This document shows, in pieces, positions 60,305 to 64,000 of a stretch of 64,000 nt of DNA (position 1 is its first letter; each line of letters starts with the position of its first letter). The DNA is from a virus. The translations under genes and the position numbers were made by a program. Below the pieces are notes generated by a model. The model was not told the DNA's origin and searched no databases. It saw only the letters and a program-made list of their open reading frames with translations. The DNA lies in the IMG/VR virus record IMGVR_UViG_3300020608_000013, positions 148,021 through 212,020 of that record; one strand, written 5' to 3'.

Positions 60305-60892
60305 TTAGTCTTTCATATCTTCCAAACGAGTTTGGTCGAACCCTAACTTTTTATCGATATTAATAGCCAAATTTAGTAAATCGCGGCGAAGATACCGAAT
60401 ATTAATCAACATCTTACTTATTTGAACACTATACTTCCCCATCCCTTCCTTTTTTAAACGGAAGGCTTTACTATCTTTTTTAGTAATATGTTTATTAAAG
60501 TATGCGTATTTCGACGCATCGTTATCTAGTCGAGAAACCATTCGCTCAGCTTCTCTATAGTTAGAAAGTAATGTATCATATTTCTCTAAGCTACTATAGC
60601 AGTCATAATACCGTTTCATGGTTTTTCGTCTATGCGCTTGACGAACTTTCAGTACACTTTTAACCCTCTGTAAACGCTTTTTTAGGGTAGGCGATAAGAG
60701 AGGGTTTGATAATTTATGTTTGATAAATACATAGCGCTCCAACTCCTCATACAAAATTCTTTCGTGGGTGCGTATAACTCTATCTAATAGACAACGTGTA
60801 TGTTTTGGATACCTCTTCAATGCTAAATCCTCGCTATTCATATCATGTAAATATTCTTTTCTTGACTTGAACGAGATTTTCTGTACTCTCAT
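60305..60892 (-). CDS. Basic coiled-coil protein, 195 aa, paralogue of 60999
   Basis: The open frame to 60979 crosses the upstream terminator; ATG 60892 (MRVQKISFKSRKEYL) with AAGGTG before it is the real start. Lys/Arg-rich, long helices. YAYFNKHITKKDSKAFRLKK (about 145) matches FEHFNRHITEEDSGSNIIKK of the next gene. Could bind nucleic acid by charge; unproven. Confidence 0.65.
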   Translation of the reverse strand: MRVQKISFKSRKEYLHDMNSEDLALKRYPKHTRCLLDRVIRTHERILYEELERYVFIKHKLSNPLLSPTLKKRLQRVKSVLKVRQAHRRKTMKRYYDCYSSLEKYDTLLSNYREAERMVSRLDNDASKYAYFNKHITKKDSKAFRLKKEGMGKYSVQISKMLINIRYLRRDLLNLAINIDKKLGFDQTRLEDMKD

Positions 60893-60931
60893 GATAACAC
60901 CTTCAATTTTATAGAAACAATCGTTAAAAAA

Positions 60932-60971
60932 TACAGATAGTGAGTGGGGACTTCCCCACTCACTATCTGTA
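60932..60971 (-). terminator. Strong rho-independent terminator
   Basis: Perfect 19-bp stem with a GC-rich top (GTGGGGA/TCCCCAC) and a 2-base turn, followed leftward by ATTTTTT. Ends the gene at 60999. Confidence 0.85.
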
Positions 60972-60998
60972 CTCCGCATAGACTAAATCGCGCACACC

Positions 60999-61523
60999 CT
61001 AAATAATTCTAGTAAGGCGACTTTCTAAGTAAGCCACCTCGATTTTAAGGAAGCGTAGTTGTTTTTCATACTTCTTTAATCGCTGCTTTTTAATAATATT
61101 CGATCCTGAATCCTCTTCAGTGATGTGCCTATTAAAATGCTCAAACTTTTTCTCATCTTTAAGCGTTCGATGAAGTCTATGTCGTACATTTTTGTAGATT
61201 TCTAATGTAGTTCTATACTCATCTAGTTTCAAAATTGCTTCACCAAACCTATCAACCACTTTCATCCGATGTTGGATTCGCTTAACTATTGACGCTTTAG
61301 AACGAACATAACGTTTAAGCATAGATGGACGATCTTCTTTGGTTATTAATCTATCGATGTAGTCTATTCGTCTAGCATCGATAACATCACACCTAACCAA
61401 CTGACTATAGCGTTCAACGATCACTTTACCCGTCACTTTCAGAAAACGGTTCAGTGTGTTAAAACGCCTTAATTCCATAGTACGCAGCTTTTTAGGGGTT
61501 ATTAACAGCGTATAAGATTTCAT
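60999..61523 (-). CDS. Basic coiled-coil protein, 174 aa, paralogue of 60305
   Basis: ATG 61523 (MKSYTLLITPKKLRTME) follows GGGAG; upstream extension is spurious. Arg/Lys-rich helices, same HIT[EK][EK]DS segment and helical C-terminus as 60305, so a tandem duplicate. Confidence 0.65.
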   Translation of the reverse strand: MKSYTLLITPKKLRTMELRRFNTLNRFLKVTGKVIVERYSQLVRCDVIDARRIDYIDRLITKEDRPSMLKRYVRSKASIVKRIQHRMKVVDRFGEAILKLDEYRTTLEIYKNVRHRLHRTLKDEKKFEHFNRHITEEDSGSNIIKKQRLKKYEKQLRFLKIEVAYLESRLTRII

Positions 61524-61536
61524 CACAATCTCCCTA

Positions 61537-61812
61537 TTAGAGGTAATGTAAGTCCGAAACAGGTACGCCCGCAATGCGATACCGTGTAGTACTCACCTTT
61601 ATTTTCACTTGATAGCACTGACTTGCACCGCAGTGTTTGACAGTTGGCGCGTAAACAAGGACTTCGTTATGGTGATCCTTAATCAGTCCGTCTATTTTCT
61701 CCAGTATTTCTTTGTTCGTCTTTACAGTGCCCTCTTTGTGTGCTTTCTCAAGCCAGTTTAGTGCCATTTGTTCAACCAAACGTGTTCTGTGTTTTACATC
61801 TTTATTTTTCAT
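61537..61812 (-). CDS. Small alpha/beta protein, 91 aa
   Basis: ATG 61812 (MKNKDVKHRTRLVEQ) with GGAG six bases before; overlaps the upstream stop by 11 bases. A helical half, then strands ending in QVKIKVSTTRYRIAGV. The helix-then-strand plan recalls the proteins at 62083 and 62289. Confidence 0.6.
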   Translation of the reverse strand: MKNKDVKHRTRLVEQMALNWLEKAHKEGTVKTNKEILEKIDGLIKDHHNEVLVYAPTVKHCGASQCYQVKIKVSTTRYRIAGVPVSDLHYL

Positions 61813-62026
61813 TTCGCTCTCCGTTTCCATAAATTACTGATTTATTAGACAGGTCGGTCAACTCCACCACATTATCTCTAGTGTTTGCAGAGAATATATA
61901 AAACGACTCTTTCAAAAGTTCTCGGTGTTTGTAATTCAACTCAAGAACTAAATAACGTAGTTCATTAGAGCACATTTTCCGTTTATTGTGCTTACGAACT
62001 ATATTCAACAATTTGCGATAGACCAT
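61802..62026 (-). CDS. Small hypothetical protein, 74 aa
   Basis: ATG 62026 (MVYRKLLNIVRKHNK), with GAG nine bases before. An alternative GTG at 62047 would lie in the arm of the hairpin 62043-62075 and is less likely. Basic helical N-terminus, then a strand. Function unknown. Confidence 0.55.
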   Translation of the reverse strand: MVYRKLLNIVRKHNKRKMCSNELRYLVLELNYKHRELLKESFYIFSANTRDNVVELTDLSNKSVIYGNGERNEK

Positions 62027-62042
62027 ACTAAACTCGTAAAGC

Positions 62043-62075
62043 GTCACTCACTACCTTTATTAGATAGTGAGTGAC
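62043..62075 (-). terminator. Terminator hairpin
   Basis: Perfect 11-bp stem with an 11-base loop, eight bases behind the stop at 62083. Its CACTCACTA sequence resembles that of the hairpin at 60932. Confidence 0.65.
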
Positions 62076-62082
62076 TGGTTAG

Positions 62083-62292
62083 TTAAGTTTCAAACGGAGT
62101 AAAGCTCCATTTTACACGTATGTGGTTCTCTGACAGCATAGAGATGTACCCCTCTATCAAAACGTCAGGGTATGCTCTAGCTACCTGGGAAACCATTTCT
62201 ATTTCAAGGTCGCGTTTATTTAAAACGACATCCCCAGCCGTCTCAAAGGCTAGAGTATTGGCAACTCTATCCATATAGGTTTGTATACTCAT
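62083..62292 (-). CDS. Small alpha/beta protein, 69 aa
   Basis: ATGA overlap with the 164-aa gene. VLIEGYISMLSENHIRVKWSF resembles the strand region VFVGWSDDVIITQF of its neighbour, so probably a fragmentary relative. Function unknown. Confidence 0.6.
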   Translation of the reverse strand: MSIQTYMDRVANTLAFETAGDVVLNKRDLEIEMVSQVARAYPDVLIEGYISMLSENHIRVKWSFTPFET

Positions 62293-62783
62293 TCCACTTT
62301 ACTCCCTTTAACAGCAAGTTCGTATTTATCGCTCTTCGTTTTACTATAATAGACAATACTAAAGTTATCGAAATTTACGCCCTCGATCACACTTGTGACC
62401 TCTTCTACCTCAACAGGTGTCGCTCCACCCAACTTAGCAGAGACTTGGGCTGACAACGCTCTGTCATAAATAAATGTCTTTTTAAGATACCAAGACACAT
62501 CTTTAAAAAAACGACTCAATAACCCACGACCATCTTTTTTAAACGCAACATGGATTTTTATATGCGTTGTACCGTCTTTATGGCCGTTACTCTCGAATTG
62601 AGTAATAATAACATCATCACTCCAACCGACGAACACGTCGTCGATGACACCTTGAAGTGTGTAAAGTGTCGGGAGAGTGCTGTCGTAATAATGTTCTATT
62701 AGGGCACTGTGCGTTTTGATTCGCGTATTCGCGGCCATGTTCTTTAGTTCGTCAGAATAAATAATTTTAAATGTACTACTCAT
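62289..62783 (-). CDS. Alpha/beta protein, 164 aa, related to 62987
   Basis: The C-terminal GVNFDNFSIVYYSKTKSDKY-to-AVKGSKVE segment aligns with GLRFKEFKIVYLRNQDGYDV-SVKGKTI of the 156-aa protein at 62987. N-terminal helix-strand domain with KDGTTHIKIHVAFKKDG. Function unknown. AAGG before ATG; promoter copy 12 is 53 bases upstream. Confidence 0.65.
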   Translation of the reverse strand: MSSTFKIIYSDELKNMAANTRIKTHSALIEHYYDSTLPTLYTLQGVIDDVFVGWSDDVIITQFESNGHKDGTTHIKIHVAFKKDGRGLLSRFFKDVSWYLKKTFIYDRALSAQVSAKLGGATPVEVEEVTSVIEGVNFDNFSIVYYSKTKSDKYELAVKGSKVE

Positions 62784-62835
62784 GATTTTTACCTTAGTTT
62801 AATAATAAATGGTTACGCGGTATTGTAACCATCTT

Positions 62836-62844
62836 TATAATATA
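62836..62844 (-). promoter_or_regulatory. Phage promoter motif with leader stem-loop, copy 12
   Basis: GGGCGTATATTATAAAGATG, 53 bases before ATG 62783. A 6-bp stem GGTTAC/GTAACC (62811-62816 with 62825-62830) follows. Confidence 0.7.
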
Positions 62845-62943
62845 CGCCCGACCTATTTTATAATAAAGTATTTTACACTATCAACGTAAATATAACATTA
62901 CAAAGTGGTGTAAGAAATAAAAAAAATAGAGCTAGATAATTAT

Positions 62944-62972
62944 GTATGCCGTGAAACAATGTCACGACATAC
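62944..62972 (-). terminator. Terminator hairpin with one mismatch
   Basis: 11-pair stem with one mismatch and a 7-base loop, 15 bases behind the stop at 62987. Leftward T-run (A-rich 62919-62927 on +) lies beyond. Confidence 0.65.
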
Positions 62973-62986
62973 TCAATAATAAGAGA

Positions 62987-63457
62987 CTAAATAGTCTTAC
63001 CTTTCACGGACACATCATATCCGTCTTGGTTGCGAAGGTAGACTATCTTAAATTCCTTAAAGCGTAAACCTTTATAAAGCTGCCCTAGATTTATTTTGCG
63101 AAGGTCTAATGGTAAGTCACGCTCCTCTCTAGCGATGTTGGTAAAATGTTTTGTCAGTTCCTTTGACTCTAGTCCAAAAACTGAGCCTAGGTCTAAGCTA
63201 CGTAAGCGATGTGAGAATAATAAGTCTAGTGATTCTAGTCTTTCTTCCTTAGCGGCGACTAAAACTTTAACTTCGACATCATTCCCTTTAATAACACTTT
63301 CATACCTTAACACAGAGGCATTGCAATGTATTTTAAACACTTCATTAAGCTCTGCTAATGTCTTAGCATTCTTAATTTTAACTGCATCGCGTACTTCATC
63401 AAAATTGATTTCTTTACTTAGTTTAAGACTTAGGTGTAATGAGTAGGTTGTTTTCAT
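62987..63457 (-). CDS. Alpha/beta protein, 156 aa, related to 62289
   Basis: Beta start YSLHLSLKLSKEIN, helix with KTLAELNEVF, strand VEVKVLVAAKEE, and a C-terminal module shared with 62289. Function unknown. AGGGAA before ATG; promoter copy 13 is 56 bases upstream. Appears to be the first gene of the leftward set seen here. Confidence 0.65.
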   Translation of the reverse strand: MKTTYSLHLSLKLSKEINFDEVRDAVKIKNAKTLAELNEVFKIHCNASVLRYESVIKGNDVEVKVLVAAKEERLESLDLLFSHRLRSLDLGSVFGLESKELTKHFTNIAREERDLPLDLRKINLGQLYKGLRFKEFKIVYLRNQDGYDVSVKGKTI

Positions 63458-63512
63458 GGTAATTCCCTATTTGATGTTTAAAAGAGTGGCTAGTTCTATT
63501 ACTAGTCACCTT

Positions 63513-63521
63513 TATAATATA
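63513..63521 (-). promoter_or_regulatory. Phage promoter motif with leader stem-loop, copy 13
   Basis: TGATGTATATTATAAAGGTGACTAG, 56 bases before ATG 63457. A GTGACTAGT-type stem (63486-63494 with 63501-63509, one mismatch) follows, as at copies 7 and 11. Confidence 0.75.
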
Positions 63522-63539
63522 CATCAAACTTATTTTAAA

Positions 63540-63965
63540 TTAGTATTTCTGTCTTCACTATCTACTACTCCTATATCTTATTTTTACCCCAACGCTTATC
63601 TTCTAAATAAACCCAGGGGTAGGGAAGGGAATAAACACTCTTATACTTAAAATTAATATACAATACTAGATAGACTATACATTACACTTGAATACCTTTT
63701 ATCATTAACCTCTTTACTTACTGTATAATCATTTATTTCTTTTACTAATGATCGCTAGGATTATATAAATAACATAAACAATATACTAAACTTCTTTATA
63801 ATACTCCTCTTAAGAAGGGCTACCCCCCCCCCAAGTATGCTTAGTTTAGTGTTTGATGGCTCGTTCCTTCGTAACTCGTACAATACATTACAACACAAGG
63901 TATAAAAATACAGAGTGAAAAATAGGCAAAAAAAATAACATAACGAATAGGTATGCCTTAAGGGT
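63540..63965. other. Non-coding AT-rich region
   Basis: About 425 bases with no credible frame on either strand, unusual in this tightly packed DNA. Contains a run of ten C at 63823-63832 and a weak inverted repeat (CTTCTT at 63791 / TAAGAAG at 63811). It could hold an origin, a control region, or the remains of genes. Nothing decisive is visible. Confidence 0.4.
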
Positions 63966-64000
63966 TTACTCTAGCCAATCGCTTAGATCGAAATCATTGC
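63966..64000 (-). CDS. 3' end of a gene running off the right edge
   Basis: The last eleven codons read NDFDLSDWLE and TAA at 63966-63968. The acidic, aromatic ending looks like a real C-terminus, but only ten residues are visible, so identity and even reality are uncertain. Confidence 0.4.
   Translation of the reverse strand, partial: NDFDLSDWLE

Noticed and set aside
60893-60979. Upstream extension of the coiled-coil gene ending at 60305
   Set aside because: The extra 29 codons run through a 19-bp terminator stem; ATG 60892 has its own Shine-Dalgarno site. The same reasoning removed the extensions at 41079-41135 and 61524-61574.
1-64000. CRISPR array, insertion sequence, integrase or attachment site
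   Set aside because: No regularly spaced direct repeats, no transposase or recombinase motifs and no terminal inverted repeats were found; the many inverted repeats are intergenic terminators or leader hairpins.

Overview
The window looks like a 64 kb piece of a large (probably jumbo) tailed bacteriophage genome. The reasons are a block of tail-fibre/adhesin genes (5.1-10.4 kb), a stand-alone phage-type dihydrofolate reductase, almost no recognisable housekeeping genes, very tight packing with many ATGA/TAATG start-stop overlaps, and strong Shine-Dalgarno sites. DNA is AT-rich. No terminase, portal, capsid, polymerase, integrase, tRNA or CRISPR was seen. Host and genus cannot be fixed from the sequence. 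Only three genes are on the + strand (at 155, 9236 and 10452); everything else reads leftward.

Layout. (1) 0.1-4.9 kb: small genes, including a probable permuted-papain (YiiX/NlpC-like) hydrolase. (2) 5.1-10.4 kb: virion tail/adhesin module, with a fibre-assembly-like protein, a repeat-bearing fibre, a small beta protein, a coiled-coil fibre carrying the phage-fibre NPHNVTK motif, and a probable structural protein read divergently. It is followed by folA. (3) 10.9-31.4 kb: about twenty mostly alpha-helical proteins of unknown function. Several are recognisable paralogues, and many share a short motif of the form L-[TS]-P-x-[EQ]-x3-L-x2-L-x3-Y. A broken KilA-N gene lies between two of them. 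(4) 31.5-37 kb: a paralogous pair, a large protein with a C-terminal SLOG (Rossmann-type nucleotide-binding) domain, small acidic proteins, and a DarG/TARG1-type macrodomain. (5) 37.2-60 kb: a nearly continuous array of about 23 diverged leucine-rich-repeat-like paralogues (a 24th is at 27.5 kb), interrupted by two exported proteins with lysine-rich tails and a 35-residue lipoprotein. (6) 57.8-63.5 kb: small coiled-coil and alpha/beta proteins in paralogous sets. The last 0.5 kb appears non-coding, except for the tail of a gene running off the right edge.

Expression logic. Thirteen leftward sites share the core TATATTATA (usual context RTATATTATAA..RTG), 36-89 bases before a start codon. Most are followed at once by a stem-loop in the predicted 5' leader. 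Long perfect hairpins, many next to a U-tract, separate the transcription units. The DNA is therefore cut into short units of one to a few genes, each with its own copy of one promoter type.

The most interesting biology is the expansion of two unrelated gene families (LRR-like and helical) in tandem. Such expansions are usually a sign of diversifying interaction with host factors. They sit beside two domain types (SLOG, macrodomain) associated with NAD/ADP-ribose-linked anti-phage defence.
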